DNA of 64,000 nt, taken from the NCBI GenBank assembly GCA_963759735.1, contig CAVXAF010000007.1:310001-374000 (forward strand), read 5' to 3'. This document shows positions 18,112 through 28,579 of the stretch, in pieces (positions within the stretch are counted from its first letter, which is position 1; every line of letters begins with the position of its first letter). The stretch is from Hyphomicrobium_A sp963759735. Lineage in GTDB: Bacteria > Pseudomonadota > Alphaproteobacteria > Rhizobiales > Hyphomicrobiaceae. The notes beneath the pieces are model-generated. The model saw nothing but the letters and a program-made list of their open reading frames with translations, did no database searches and was not told where the DNA came from. A program made the translations under genes and the position numbers.

Positions 18112-19326
18112 TCAGCCCGAAACGACGGGCTTCAATGTTTCCACCAGCAGCCGCTCCTGCGTGCCCTGGTCGGCGACGCCCAAATGCGCCGAGAACCAGT
18201 CCTGTACCATCTGGCAGACGCGCTCGGGCGGCTCGCGCGATAGCAGCGTCGGATTGGAGAACGTCTGCAGGTCCGCCTCCTTCCAACCGAGCTTGGTCAG
18301 TTCCTGAACGAGGACGTCGTAGTCTTCCTTGACCGCCTTGTCGTGCGTGGTCGGCGTCTTGCGGCCATCGGCGATGGCCTCGAAGATGGCCGCCACCTGG
18401 GACTGCACCGCGGTGCCTTCCTCCGGGCTCCGCAGCAACTCGAGCACGACGGGCGACATCTCCCCTTGCGAGATGAACCCGTAGCAGGCGCCAATGCTCT
18501 TGCCGGACAGGACCTTCAGGTTGTTAAGAAACGCCGTAGCCACTTCCTTCAGGCGCGGCGTGCTGGCGGATAGTGCGTCATTGGCGTGCTGGCGACGTAA
18601 TGCGACGAGCGCCTCTGTAAGGTGCTTGTCTACCGCCGCATCGGGTTGTTTTTCAGCCGTGAGCTTGGCGGCCTGGCGAAGCTGATCGCTGTACCAGTCG
18701 GGAAACTCGCGCTTGACGACGTTCCACGCGGCGAGCTTCTCGATCCTTGTGTCGAGCTGCTGGGCGCCAGCTTCGACTTCCGCGCTTGAGACGGTCGGCG
18801 CAACTGTTGTTTCAGCAGCGGGCGCCGTCGTGCTGTCCGGGGCGGCGACTGTCGGTACCTGCTCGCCTTCGCTCGTCGAGGTCAGTCCGGCTGATAGCTG
18901 ACTGAAGGTGCCGCTCTGCCAGGCGTACCAGCCGCCACCGCCGAGCAGGGCCAGCAACACGACGAGGCCAACGGCGCGCCGGGCGCCCGATCCGCGCCTG
19001 TCATCAGATCCTTGCGAAACCCGGATACGGTCGGGCTCGAAAGTCGGCTGCGCTTGGGACGCAGCCGGCGCTGGGCCGCGAGCCGGCTCGGGCCGGCGGC
19101 CTTGCGTCGTCGGCGCGCGCGGTGCCGCGGGCGGCGGCTCGGGTTGCTGGAACGGGAATACGGCGGGAGCCGGCCGCCAATCGGCAAAGCCCGGACGCCA
19201 GATGAGATCGGTGGGCTTTAGGTGGCCCTGCGCGACGAATGTGCGCATTTCGACGTCAGACAGCGGACCATGCTGTTTGCCTTCGCGCGCGATATACCAC
19301 TGAATGTCAGCCTGCTGGCCAGTCAT
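18112..19326 (-). CDS. GYF_2-domain single-pass membrane protein
   Basis: A 404-residue protein in three parts. Residues 1-60 are a GYF_2 (DUF4339) domain: IQWYIAREGKQHGPLSDVEM and the closing LIWRPGFADWRPA. A Pro/Ala-rich linker leads to one membrane helix (AVGLVVLLALLGGGGWYAW) near residue 125. The remainder, facing the periplasm, is helical with a region ending NVVKREFPDWYSDQL and a C-terminal part of unknown fold. GYF_2 domains are thought to bind partner proteins in the cytoplasm. It is followed at once by the DUF3147 gene, so the two may be co-transcribed. Confidence 0.8.
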   Translation of the reverse strand: MTGQQADIQWYIAREGKQHGPLSDVEMRTFVAQGHLKPTDLIWRPGFADWRPAPAVFPFQQPEPPPAAPRAPTTQGRRPEPARGPAPAASQAQPTFEPDRIRVSQGSDDRRGSGARRAVGLVVLLALLGGGGWYAWQSGTFSQLSAGLTSTSEGEQVPTVAAPDSTTAPAAETTVAPTVSSAEVEAGAQQLDTRIEKLAAWNVVKREFPDWYSDQLRQAAKLTAEKQPDAAVDKHLTEALVALRRQHANDALSASTPRLKEVATAFLNNLKVLSGKSIGACYGFISQGEMSPVVLELLRSPEEGTAVQSQVAAIFEAIADGRKTPTTHDKAVKEDYDVLVQELTKLGWKEADLQTFSNPTLLSREPPERVCQMVQDWFSAHLGVADQGTQERLLVETLKPVVSG

Positions 19327-19562
19327 GGAAGTCTCGTGTCATTGCGGGGGAGCCGACGGGGAGAGCGCGCAGCATCCTGGCCTACGCTGGCCCTTTTGCA
19401 TGGCGCCAATGTGGTTCGCCGCACCCCACTTCGTCAATTGGCCGCACCAGCGCGGGGCGGGATAGCCCACGGCGGCATTTTGGCCGCCTTGCTGCGCCCC
19501 CGCGGCCTGGGTATAAGGCGCCGCAATTCAAGAAAAATCCAAACCCTAATAGAGGTCGCGGG

Positions 19563-19985
19563 ATGCCCATCGAGCGAACGTTTTCCATTCTCAAACCGGA
19601 TGCCACCAAACGCAACCTCACCGGCGACATCAATTCGCTCATCGAGAAGTCTGGCCTGCGGATCATCGCTCAAAAGCGGGTGCGGTGGACGCCCGCTCAG
19701 GCGAAGAAATTCTATGCCGAACACAAAGCGCGGCCGTTTTTTGGCGAATTGTGCGATTTCATGACCTCCGGGCCGATCGTGGTCCAGGTTCTGGAAGGCA
19801 AGGATGCCGTTGCCACTTACCGCAAGCTGATGGGAGCCACCGATCCCGCAGAAGCCAAGCGGGGAACCATCCGCAAGCGCTTTGCTGAATCGAAGGGCCG
19901 CAATTCAGTGCATGGTTCCGATAGCGCCGCCTCGGCCGCGCGTGAGATTGCATTGAATTTCAAGACGGCCGAGATTGTCGGCTGA
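19563..19985 (+). CDS. ndk: Nucleoside diphosphate kinase
   Basis: A 140-residue enzyme that passes the gamma phosphate between nucleoside triphosphates and diphosphates through a phospho-histidine. It begins IERTFSILKPDATKRN, with the nucleotide-binding lysine at residue 11, and has the catalytic His at residue 117 in RNSVHGSDSAASA. GAGG lies about 9 bases before the ATG at 19563; the 108-codon extension upstream is not family-like. It is divergent from the GYF_2 gene. Confidence 0.97.
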   Translation: MPIERTFSILKPDATKRNLTGDINSLIEKSGLRIIAQKRVRWTPAQAKKFYAEHKARPFFGELCDFMTSGPIVVQVLEGKDAVATYRKLMGATDPAEAKRGTIRKRFAESKGRNSVHGSDSAASAAREIALNFKTAEIVG

Positions 19986-20026
19986 AGACCGCCACTTCCT
20001 AGCGCGGTCAGGGGAGTCGTCTCCGC

Positions 20027-20554
20027 ATGGCGCGCGTCAGGTTCTACGTTGCCACCAGTCTCGACGGTTTCATCGCTGACCGCGAGGGAAGCGTCGACTG
20101 GTTGGCGCCGTACGATGCGCGTCTCTACGGCTATGACAAGTTCATCTCCGAAGTCGGCGCTCTCATCATGGGGCGCCGAACATACGAGCTGATCTTCGCC
20201 ATCGGCGAGGGCTGGCCGTATGCCGGCAAGCCGGTCTACGTCCTCTCCTCCACCTCGCTCGGTGACGTGCCCGAAGGCGTCGTCACCCACCCGCGCGGCA
20301 TCAGGGCGGCGCTGCAACAGGCGCGCGATACAACGCGCAAGGACGTCTGGATCGTCGGCGGAGCCGTCACCATGCAGTCGGCCCTGGAAGAGGGCCTCGT
20401 CGATATGATCGAGATCTTTCTAGTGCCGGTGCTGCTCGGCTCGGGCCTCAATTTGCTCAACGATCTCTCCCGCCGGCCGACGCTGACTTTCGATGGCATC
20501 GAGGCGTTTCCCGACGGAGTCGTCAAATTGCGCTACCTGGCGCCGCGCTCCTGA
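20027..20554 (+). CDS. RibD C-terminal / dihydrofolate-reductase-like protein
   Basis: A 175-residue protein of the RibD_C (DHFR-like) fold. It starts RVRFYVATSLDGFIADREGSVDW, has the cofactor-side GALIMGRRTYE and the DVWIVGGAVTMQSALEEGLVD strand-helix, and ends RYL. Stand-alone proteins of this type are NADPH-dependent reductases of unknown substrate; it lacks the RibD deaminase half, so a role in riboflavin synthesis is unlikely. It follows ndk with a 41-base gap. Confidence 0.85.
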   Translation: MARVRFYVATSLDGFIADREGSVDWLAPYDARLYGYDKFISEVGALIMGRRTYELIFAIGEGWPYAGKPVYVLSSTSLGDVPEGVVTHPRGIRAALQQARDTTRKDVWIVGGAVTMQSALEEGLVDMIEIFLVPVLLGSGLNLLNDLSRRPTLTFDGIEAFPDGVVKLRYLAPRS

Positions 20555-20793
20555 AATCGCCGGCTTCCCGAAACTCACGCTCGACGTCAGACGATGGAGC
20601 GCCCCGCACTGTCGCTACAACATCGAGCGTGACAATCGTGCACCTCGCGGCGTGAATTGAACGACGCGCAGACTGGCAGGCGGGACGGTACTGATCCAAA
20701 TCAGACACAACTCCCGATAGTGCCGCGTCGCCGTGCTGCGACCCGTTTTGCTCGCGCGCACTGCTCCCGCAGAAACAATCGACGGGGACACGG

Positions 20794-23700
20794 ATGCGCG
20801 CAGGCCGCAGGGCACGTTCGGCTATTTGCAAATGGGGGCACATCGGCACATCGGGCGCCGCTGTTCTTGCTCTTCAACTCGCAGCGGCGGGGATGGCCTA
20901 TGCCGACGGCGGCGCAGGCGGTACCGCGAGCGCGGGCACGGGCGGCGCGGGCGGTGCAAACAGCACTACAGGCGCGGGCGGCGCGGGCGGCGACAGTAGT
21001 CAGTCGAACACCGGGACGACCAATGGCGGCGCCGGCGGTGGCGGCGGCGCCGGCGCGACGGGTGGAGCTGGTGGACACGGCGCCGCAACGGCTCCGCCCC
21101 CTTCAATGGCGCGGGCGGTGCCGGCGGAGCATCGCCAGGTGCGGCGGGCGGCTAACGGAATCAACGGACAGACCTTCGGCGCGGGCGGCGGTGGCGGCGG
21201 CGCTCACGGCTATGTCGGCGCGACATTGCCAGTCGCGAACGCCATGGGCGGCGCCGGCGGCCACGGTGGAGATAGCACCGGCGGCGGCGGCGGCGGTGGC
21301 GCCGGCGGTTATGGCGCTGTCATAACCGGGGCGGGTGTCGCAGGGACGATCCTCGACGATATCGCGGGTGGCAACGGCGGCAACGGCGGCAACGGCGGTG
21401 GTGCTGCCATCAACGGGCAGAAGGGCGCTGGTGGCGATGGTGGTTTAGGCCTGCAGTTTACCGGCGGCGGAGCGAACGTAACTGTCGACGGCAGCGTAAC
21501 CGGTGGCAACGGCGGAAGCATCACAGGGGCCTCTGCGAACGGTGTCGCCGGTCCGGCAGGCGATGGCGGCGTCGGCATCGACTTGGGCAGCGGCAATGGC
21601 GTGACCATCGGCGAAGCGGTTACAGGCGGCAATGGCGGCAATCAGGCCACCTTTGGCTCCTTGGGTGTAGCTGGCGCCGGCGGTGTCGGCATCGTCGGCC
21701 AGAATGCCAACGTCACGATAACCTCAGGGGGCAGCGTCACCGGCGGAACCGGAGGCAGCGGGGGCCCGCAGGTCAACGCCATCACCTTCACCGGCACCAA
21801 CACCCTCACGATCCATTCCGGCGCTACGATCGACGGCGCCGTCGTCGGCACCGGTTCGGACACCTTCGTGCTCGGCGGCTCGACCAACGGCTCCCTCGAC
21901 ATCACCGCCTATCAGGCGCAATTCACCGGCTTCTCGACCTTCGGCAAGAGCGGCACCAGCACCTGGTCGCTGACGAACGGAGTCATCTCCTCGCCGGTCG
22001 ACATCGATGGCGGCAAGCTCGAGTTTGCTAGTGGCGCGCTCCTCGCGGGTAACGTCGATGTCGCATCGGGCGCTACGGTGGCGATCAATCAGGCCGGCAT
22101 CATCACATACGGCGGAGTGATCAGTGGTGCCGGCGGCTTCGAGCAGACGAACGCCGGCGGCACGACCGTCTTCAACACCAACCAGACCTACACCGGCACG
22201 ACGACGATTGCCGCCGGCACGCTCCAGCTCGGCGTTGGCGGCACCACGGGCGGTGTCTCGAGTTCGTCCGACATCGTCAACAACGGAACTTTGGACGTTA
22301 ACCGCAGCAACGGCATCACGCTCGGCAACATCAGCGGCACCGGCACGCTCAGCAAGCGCGGCGGTGGCACGCTGACGCTCACCGGCGACACCACGTTCAG
22401 CTCCGTCTCGGTGACGGGCGGTGGTCTGCAAGTCGGCAGCGGCGGCGCGACCGGCTCTATTGCCGGCGACATCGCACTGAGCAGCGGCACCACGCTGACA
22501 TTCAATCGCACCGGCACAGTCACCTACGCCGACGACGTGACAGGCGGTGGCAGCTTTGGCAACGACGGCACCGGCACTACGATCCTCACTGGCGCGTTCA
22601 CCAACACCGGCACCTTCGCCGTCAGCTCCGGCACCGTGCAGATCGGCGACGGCGGCTCGGGCGGCAGCGTCGATCTCGACATCATCAACGACGGCGCACT
22701 TGTGTGGAACAAGAGCGCCGACACCGACTATGCCGGTGGCATCAGCGGCAGCGGTTCTCTCACCAAGTCTGGGTCGGGCGAGTTGAACCTTACCGGCATC
22801 AACACCTACATCGGCGATACGACGATCACTGCAGGACGGCTGAGCGTCAACGGCCAGATCGGCGGCGGCGCCTCGACGACCTACGTCGACGGTGGCGTGC
22901 TGGGCGGCACCGGCATGATCCTGGGCACGGTCGACGTGAATGCCGGCGGCATACATGCGCCGGGCAATTCTATCGGTACTCAGACGATTGCGGGCAGCTA
23001 TCTGCTCAATTCCGGATCGATACTGCAGATCGAAGCCAACGCTGCTGGTCAGAGTGACCAGGTCATCGTCGGCGGCACGGTCAACCTTACCAACGCGATC
23101 CTGCAGGTGATCGCAGCTGCCGGCACCTACGCGCCGACGACGGAATACACGATCATCGACAACCAGGGTGGCGGCGCCGTGAATGGCAGCTTCACCACCA
23201 TCAGCAGCAACTTCGCGTTTCTCACCCCGACCGTGGCTTACGATGGCGGTGACGGCAACGACGTGGTGCTGACACTGACGTCCAGTGGTAGCGGCGTACA
23301 GTTCTGTGCGGTCGCGACGAGCACCAATCAGTGCGCCGTCGGGAACGCGGTGCAGAAGCTCGGCGCCGGCAATCCGCTGTACGACGCCGTCATCGGACAG
23401 ACGGTCGCCGGAGCGCAGCAGGCGTTCAACGCCTTGTCAGGCGAAGTCTATGCATCGACCGCCACGGCGCTCATCGATCAGGCGCACTTCGTGCGCGGCT
23501 CGATCATCAACCGCCTGATCCAGTCGTCGTACTCCAGCGTCAACGGTGAAGTCGCGGCGCTCGGCGCCGGCGGACCCATCGCCGTCGCGTCGCGCTCCAG
23601 CCAAATATACGACGGGCGCATGGCACTCGGCGCCCCCGTCGGCGGTACGCGCGATGATCCGGCCCGCACGATGCCGGGCTACGGCGAAGGGCTCGTCTTC

Positions 23701-24514
23701 TGGACGCAGGCCTACGGTTCATGGGGCCAGTTCGATGGCAATGGGAATGCAGCGACGCTCGACCGCAGTCTCGGCGGCTTCGTGTCAGGCGTTGATACGG
23801 GCCTGCAGGGAAGCTGGCGCGCGGGCTTTGCCACCGGGTATACGCGCACCGACCTGAGCGTCGGCGCACGCGCCTCCTCCTCCGATGTCGACAGCTATCT
23901 CCTCGCCGCCTACGCGGGGGGCCCTGTCGGCAAGTTTATGGTGCGCTCTGGCGCCACCTGGTCGTGGAACGCCATCGACGCGACGCGCAATGTGATCTTC
24001 CCCGGCTTCTTCGAAACCGAAACCGCGAGCTACAACGGCAACGTCGGCCAGCTCTTCGCCGAGATCGCACACCCGTACCTGCACGGCGGTACGACCATCG
24101 AGCCATTCGCTGGTCTCGCCTGGGTCCACTTCGGCACCGACGGCTTCACCGAGACGGGCGGCGCAGCGGCGCTGACCACGGCCGGCAGCAACGACAACGT
24201 CGGCTACTCGACGCTCGGCATCCGCGCCGCTGGCACCATGCTCGCTGCAGGGCATCATGGTGACCCCGCGCGCATCGCTCGCCTGGCAATACGCGTTCGG
24301 CGAGACGACGCCGGATGTCGCGCTCGCCTTCGCGCAGTCGGGCGCCGGGTTCGGCATTCTCGGCGTGCCGCTGGCGCAGAACAGCGCGCTGATCGAGGCC
24401 GGCATCGACCTGCAGCTCAGCGCCAGCGCGTCCCTCGGTATTTCCTACGTCGGCCAGCTGGCCGCCGACCTGCAGGACAACGGCGTGCAGGGTCGCCTCA
24501 ACTGGCACTTCTGA
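20794..24514 (+). CDS. Type Va autotransporter with Gly-rich passenger (frameshifted here)
   Basis: About 1,240 residues. A long signal peptide ends AYA, near residue 37. Residues about 38-330 are extremely rich in Gly, Ala and Asn. Beta-helix passenger sequence follows, with autotransporter-type repeats (GGTTVFNTNQTYTGTTTIAAG and LTKSGSGELNLTGINTYIGD). The outer-membrane beta barrel begins near residue 966 (FWTQAYGSWGQ). The barrel's last third is in another frame from about 24243, ending with terminal Phe (RLNWHF), as such barrels do. A second pair of indels near 21080 and 21165 puts about 28 residues of the Gly region out of frame and then back. It likely displays or releases the passenger at the cell surface; the partner is unknown. 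Confidence 0.85.
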
Positions 24515-24700
24515 TGTCGGCTCGCGCGCGTTAACCTGCAGCCGCCGCAGGAGTGGCACGAAAAGCGCGCCGCTTCAGAACCGACGCCGCCTTGGCGATA
24601 TCGGCTTTCGCCGCTCGTGAGCTTAACTGTATGCTCAACCTCTGAGGGAGGCGCCACAGAATGCGCCCCCATTGCCGAGGGGAAATGAGCGTGTGCGTAC

Positions 24701-25526
24701 ATGCAGGCTGACGCTGCGGTTTTAACGGCCGTCGCCACTCCAACGATCGCGCTTGGTGACCGGATCCTGAGGGTTTCCGACCGCAAGGGCGGTCGCTTGG
24801 CCTTCTGGCGACGAGTTCGAGATCGGCGGCTGGGAAGCTTCGACGCTCAGCTTCGTCCATGAAGCGACCGATGCCGATACGACCTTCATCGACATCGGCG
24901 CATGGATCGGCCCGGTTTCGCTGGTCGGCGCGGCGCGCGCCAAGCGGATCATCGCCATCGAACCCGATCCCGTGGCCCTCGAAGAGCTCGAGGAGCTGGT
25001 TGCGCTGAACGACATGCCCATCGAAGTTTGGCGTGCGGGTATCAACGCCGGCACAGGGTCGCTGAAGATCTACTCGACCTCAGGATTCGGCGACACGGTG
25101 ACCTCTGCCCTCGGCAACAGCGCCAACGCCAAGTCGGTCGACGTTGATTGCGTGACCTTCGATGACATCACCAACGCCCTCGGCGTGCCGCCCGGCAAGG
25201 TGGTCGTCAAGATCGATGTGGAGGGCCACGAATTCAGCATCGGGGAGGCGTTCGCGGCGTTCGTGCACCGGCATCGCGCCGTTGGCCATCTTTCCGTGCA
25301 CTCGGGCATTCTCTATCACAACCTGCGCCGCCGCATGGGGCCACCGCGGGCACGCTTGCAGGTGTTCAAAGATACGCGTGCGCTGCTTGGCAAGCTGGCG
25401 GCCGGCGCCGATGTGCGCTGGTCCAAGACAGGCAGGCGCATCACGCCGATGCACGTCGCATCGTTCGTATTTCTGCGCCGGTTTCCGAAAAATTTCAGCG
25501 TCAACGTCCTGCCGCAGGACGCCTAA
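24701..25526 (+). CDS. FkbM-family methyltransferase (frameshifted here)
   Basis: A SAM-dependent O-methyltransferase of the FkbM type. The SAM site reads FIDIGAWIGPVSL, then RIIAIEPDPVALEELEE, with VVVKIDVEGHEFSIGEAF in the middle, as in the family. The first 36 codons (ATG at 24701, through GDRILRVSDRKGGRLAFW) are in another frame from the rest (DEFEIGGWEASTLSFV onward); one base seems to be missing near 24807-24812. FkbM enzymes often methylate sugars or secondary metabolites. It converges with the P450 gene, with only 5 bases between the stops. Confidence 0.75.
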
Positions 25527-25531
25527 CCGGC

Positions 25532-26923
25532 CTAGCTCAGCTCGCGGATCTTGAACTTGAGGCCGCCCTTGGGTGTCAGCGTCACCGTGGCGTTGATGCC
25601 TGCCGGCTCGGGGCCGACGTACTCGGGACGGAAGCGGCGCAGCAGCAGCGACAAGGCCAGCGTGTTCTCGACCTGGCTCATCGCGCCGCCGATGCACGAG
25701 CGCTTGCCGCCACCGAACGGCAGGTAGGAATACTTGACCTGCTTCTTGGCAGCGCCCGCCATCCAGCGCTCTGGACGGAACTCTTCCGGCGCGTCCCAGA
25801 AGCGCGGGTTGTGGTGTGCGCCATAGGCAAACAGCACCACGCGGTCGCCGGGGCGGATTTCCTTCTCGGCGATCACGTCGTGCTCATTGGCGACGCGGAT
25901 GAGACCCCAGATCGGCGGGTAGATGCGCATCGTCTCCTGGACGACAGCGCGGGTATAGGCGAGGGACGAGTAGTCGGCGGCGGTCGGCTCGCGGTCGCCG
26001 TAGACCGCCTCGCCTTCCTTGCGGATGCGCTCGGCGGCTTCGGGATTGCGCGCCGTCTCGTACAGTGCCCAGGCGAGCGTCAGCGCCGTCGTCTCGGTGC
26101 CGGCCCACAGGTACTGCTTCAATTCGTCGATGGCCTGCTGCTCGTCGAACTCCGGCATGTTCGGGTCGGCGACAGCTGCTTCGATCATCTTCAGCAGCGT
26201 GCGCTCGCGCTCTTCGCGCGGATCGGCGGCGAACACGGCGGGCGGCACGCTGGCCCACGTCTCCATCGCCTTGGCGGCGTCTTCCTCAGTGATCTCGAAG
26301 ATCTCGCCCGCCTGTCGCTTGAGGCGGATCTCCTTGTGGTTCATCACGTCGGTGTAAGTCTTCACGCACTTGAAGACGAAGTGCGGATTGAACGGCATGT
26401 CGCGGTCGAACAGCGCCTTGCAGATCATGTCGGCGGCGAGCGTCCACGTCTGCTCGACCATCTCGATGGTCTCGCCCGACTTCGCCACCTCCGACCAGAT
26501 CCCCATCTTGGTGCGGATCGCGTCCAGGAAGTAGGGGATGTACTCGGCGAACATGTCCGGGTGGAACGCCGGCTGCTGCGGCATGCGGATCTTCTGCCAG
26601 AGCGCGCCGTCGTTGGTGATCATCGACTTGCCGAAGATCGGCTTCAGGCCGTCGAAATATTTGATGTAGGCGTCGGCCTTCGTCACCAGCACGTGCTTGA
26701 AGTGCTCGGGCTCGCTCAGCAGGATGATGCGCTGGTTGGCAAGGTTGATCGGAATGACCGGTCCATAGCGCTCCGCCATCTGCATGATGATGCGCAGCGG
26801 ATTGTCGAGACCGCCCTTCAACAGGGGCGTCAGCTTAAACCAAATGCTCGATTTATCGCCCAGCCCCTGGGCGTGCGAGGGAGCTACTGTTTCGGCTGTT
26901 GGCTGCTTAGCGGTAACGGTCAT
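25532..26923 (-). CDS. Cytochrome P450
   Basis: A 463-residue haem monooxygenase read from the ATG at 26923 (GGAGA upstream); a longer start at 26974 is possible. It has the oxygen-binding I-helix LWAGTETTALTLAWAL, the K-helix ExxR as ETMR, and the haem loop FGGGKRSCIGGAM with the thiolate Cys near residue 410. The loop and the ETMRIYPPIWGLIR region resemble CYP4/CYP102-like bacterial forms more than the CYP101 type. No ferredoxin or reductase gene is nearby, so its electron donor must be encoded elsewhere. The substrate is unknown. Confidence 0.95.
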   Translation of the reverse strand: MTVTAKQPTAETVAPSHAQGLGDKSSIWFKLTPLLKGGLDNPLRIIMQMAERYGPVIPINLANQRIILLSEPEHFKHVLVTKADAYIKYFDGLKPIFGKSMITNDGALWQKIRMPQQPAFHPDMFAEYIPYFLDAIRTKMGIWSEVAKSGETIEMVEQTWTLAADMICKALFDRDMPFNPHFVFKCVKTYTDVMNHKEIRLKRQAGEIFEITEEDAAKAMETWASVPPAVFAADPREERERTLLKMIEAAVADPNMPEFDEQQAIDELKQYLWAGTETTALTLAWALYETARNPEAAERIRKEGEAVYGDREPTAADYSSLAYTRAVVQETMRIYPPIWGLIRVANEHDVIAEKEIRPGDRVVLFAYGAHHNPRFWDAPEEFRPERWMAGAAKKQVKYSYLPFGGGKRSCIGGAMSQVENTLALSLLLRRFRPEYVGPEPAGINATVTLTPKGGLKFKIRELS

Positions 26924-27152
26924 GACGTCTCTCCGGCGAGAAGGCCGTGCAAACGCACTTCTATGCCTAATCAAGCCAACGGGATGTAAACTGGGTAGCG
27001 GGGCTGACCCCGCCTAGATACCTGGCCCGGCGATGCCGGTTTCCCCCACGGCTACCTGTAAGTACCACCCGGCCGGCGCAAGTGTCCATGCGACCACGCG
27101 TTTCCGCTTCATTTTGGCGCTTCAGCGCTGATCCGCAGCAACGCTGCAACGT

Positions 27153-27818
27153 TTACGCGATAGGTGGCCAATACAATGGTTTTGCGGCGTTAACCCCGGC
27201 TTGTGCGACGTTGACGCGCTCCCCTGCGACAATTGCTGCGCCCGAGGCAAACAGTGAAAGTGCATGGGGATAGAGCCGATGCTCAGCCTCCAGGACACGG
27301 GCACCGAGGCTTTCGGCGGTGTCGCCATCGAGCACGGGCACGGCGGCCTGGGCGATGATCGGGCCCGAATCGAGTTCCGGGCGCACCAGGTGTACCGTGC
27401 ATCCCGTAAGCTTGACGCCGTCAGCCCGAGCACGCGCGCATGCGTGTCGAGTCCTCTGTAGGATGGCAGCAGCGAGGGATGGATGTTGAACATCGCGTCG
27501 CGCCAGCGTTCGACGAAGCCCGCCGTCATCATTCGCATGAAGCCGGCACAGGCGACGATCTCCACGCCCGCGGCACGCAGTGCCCTGTCGAGGTCGGCCT
27601 CGAACCCTTCGCGCGAGCCATAGCTCCTTGTGATCGATGGCCTGCGTCGGCAGACCCTCGGCCGCCGCTTTGAACAGCCCGTCCGCCTCGGGCCGGTTCG
27701 ACACCACGCATGCGATCTCGGCCGGGTAGTCGGCCTCGCGCGCGGCGGCTATCAGCGACTGCATGTTGGAGCCGCGTCCGGAGATGAGAATGCCGACTCG
27801 CTTCTTCTTGACGCTCAT
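27153..27818 (-). CDS. purN: Phosphoribosylglycinamide formyltransferase (two frameshifts here)
   Basis: The enzyme that adds the first formyl group in purine synthesis, using 10-formyl-tetrahydrofolate. Three pieces in different frames make one gene: VGILISGRGSNMQSLI through LPTQAIDHKEL; then REGFEADLDRALRAAGVEIV and the catalytic region FNIHPSLLPSYRGLDTHA; then KLTGCTVHLVRPELDSGPII to the stop. The breaks lie near 27623 and near 27420. The catalytic Asn-His pair and the late Asp are all present. Pathway partner purM is 1.5 kb upstream on the same strand. Confidence 0.88.
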   Translation of the reverse strand: MSVKKKRVGILISGRGSNMQSLIAAAREADYPAEIACVVSNRPEADGLFKAAAEGLPTQAIDHKELWLARRVRGRPRQGTACRGRGDRRLCRLHANDDGGLRRTLARRDVQHPSLAAAILQRTRHACARARADGVKLTGCTVHLVRPELDSGPIIAQAAVPVLDGDTAESLGARVLEAEHRLYPHALSLFASGAAIVAGERVNVAQAGVNAAKPLYWPPIA

Positions 27819-27919
27819 GTTCGCCACTTAGCACGCAGCGGCGTGCCTCGCACCCATGGCGGCGCCGTTCACGCCGGATTAGTTCAAGCTCAGTTCAGCC
27901 GGAACGCAGCACCGGTACG

Positions 27920-28487
27920 TCAACGCGGCGCCAGCCGGCGGACAAGCATAGCACCGAACGCAGCGGCGACACCCGCCTGCCACGGCAACAGCAGGATGGC
28001 TGGATAGTCGTAATGGCTCGTCGATGGCAGCAGCAGACCAAACAGCGCGCCCGTCGATACGACGACAGCCGACGCTCGCAGCGCGTCGCAGCGCGAGGAA
28101 CGACCATGCGCCGCCGCCGCCCACGTCAGCAGCGCGCCGATGCCGCCGGCGACCACTCCCGTGATATAGCCGCGTGCAGGTTCTGCAACGACGCCGTCCG
28201 CGAGCCAGCGCTGATCGATGTGCAGGCCGATGTTCATCGCCGCCTGCCACGCCAGCCATGTGCCGGCAATGGCGAGTGCTGCGGCCGGCAAGCGAGCGTC
28301 CGGCCCACCGCCATACCCCGTAGCCGATCACCAGGCCGAACCAGATGCCGGCGAACACCATGTAGATGCCGACCTCGGGCGCTTCGCCGTAGTTGGCGCC
28401 GAGATCGAACGAGCCGAGCGTGCCAGATACTAGGCCAAGGGCGGCGAGGATCGTGGTGGGGTTATGCAACAGGGATTTCGTGGGCAT
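27920..28487 (-). CDS. Polytopic membrane protein of unknown function (frameshifted here)
   Basis: About 190 residues with five or six hydrophobic helices. The N-terminal part (MPTKSLLHNPTTILAALGLV) is in one frame and runs to about 28300. The rest (LPAAALAIAGTWLAWQAAMN to the end, with GVVAGGIGALLTWAAAA and YPAILLLPWQAGVAAAFG) is in another. The hydrophobic pattern continues across the break near 28291-28310. It lies between purM and purN with a second membrane gene. I do not recognise a family. Confidence 0.55.
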
Positions 28488-28579
28488 GCCGGCATTCCTG
28501 CGCTGACCAGCCAGCATCATTGCCGACCCCGGTGACGCCACGGTGGTCGCGCCATGTCATGCGCGCGGTGGCGGCGCGT

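Noticed and set aside
20794..21780. A mycobacterial PE_PGRS-type protein.
   Set aside because: The Gly-rich part looks similar, but the protein has a Gram-negative signal peptide and an autotransporter barrel, and lacks a PE domain.
25811..26989. Plus-strand open frame opposite the P450 gene (392 codons).
   Set aside because: Antisense to an intact P450; composition is that of a shadow frame.
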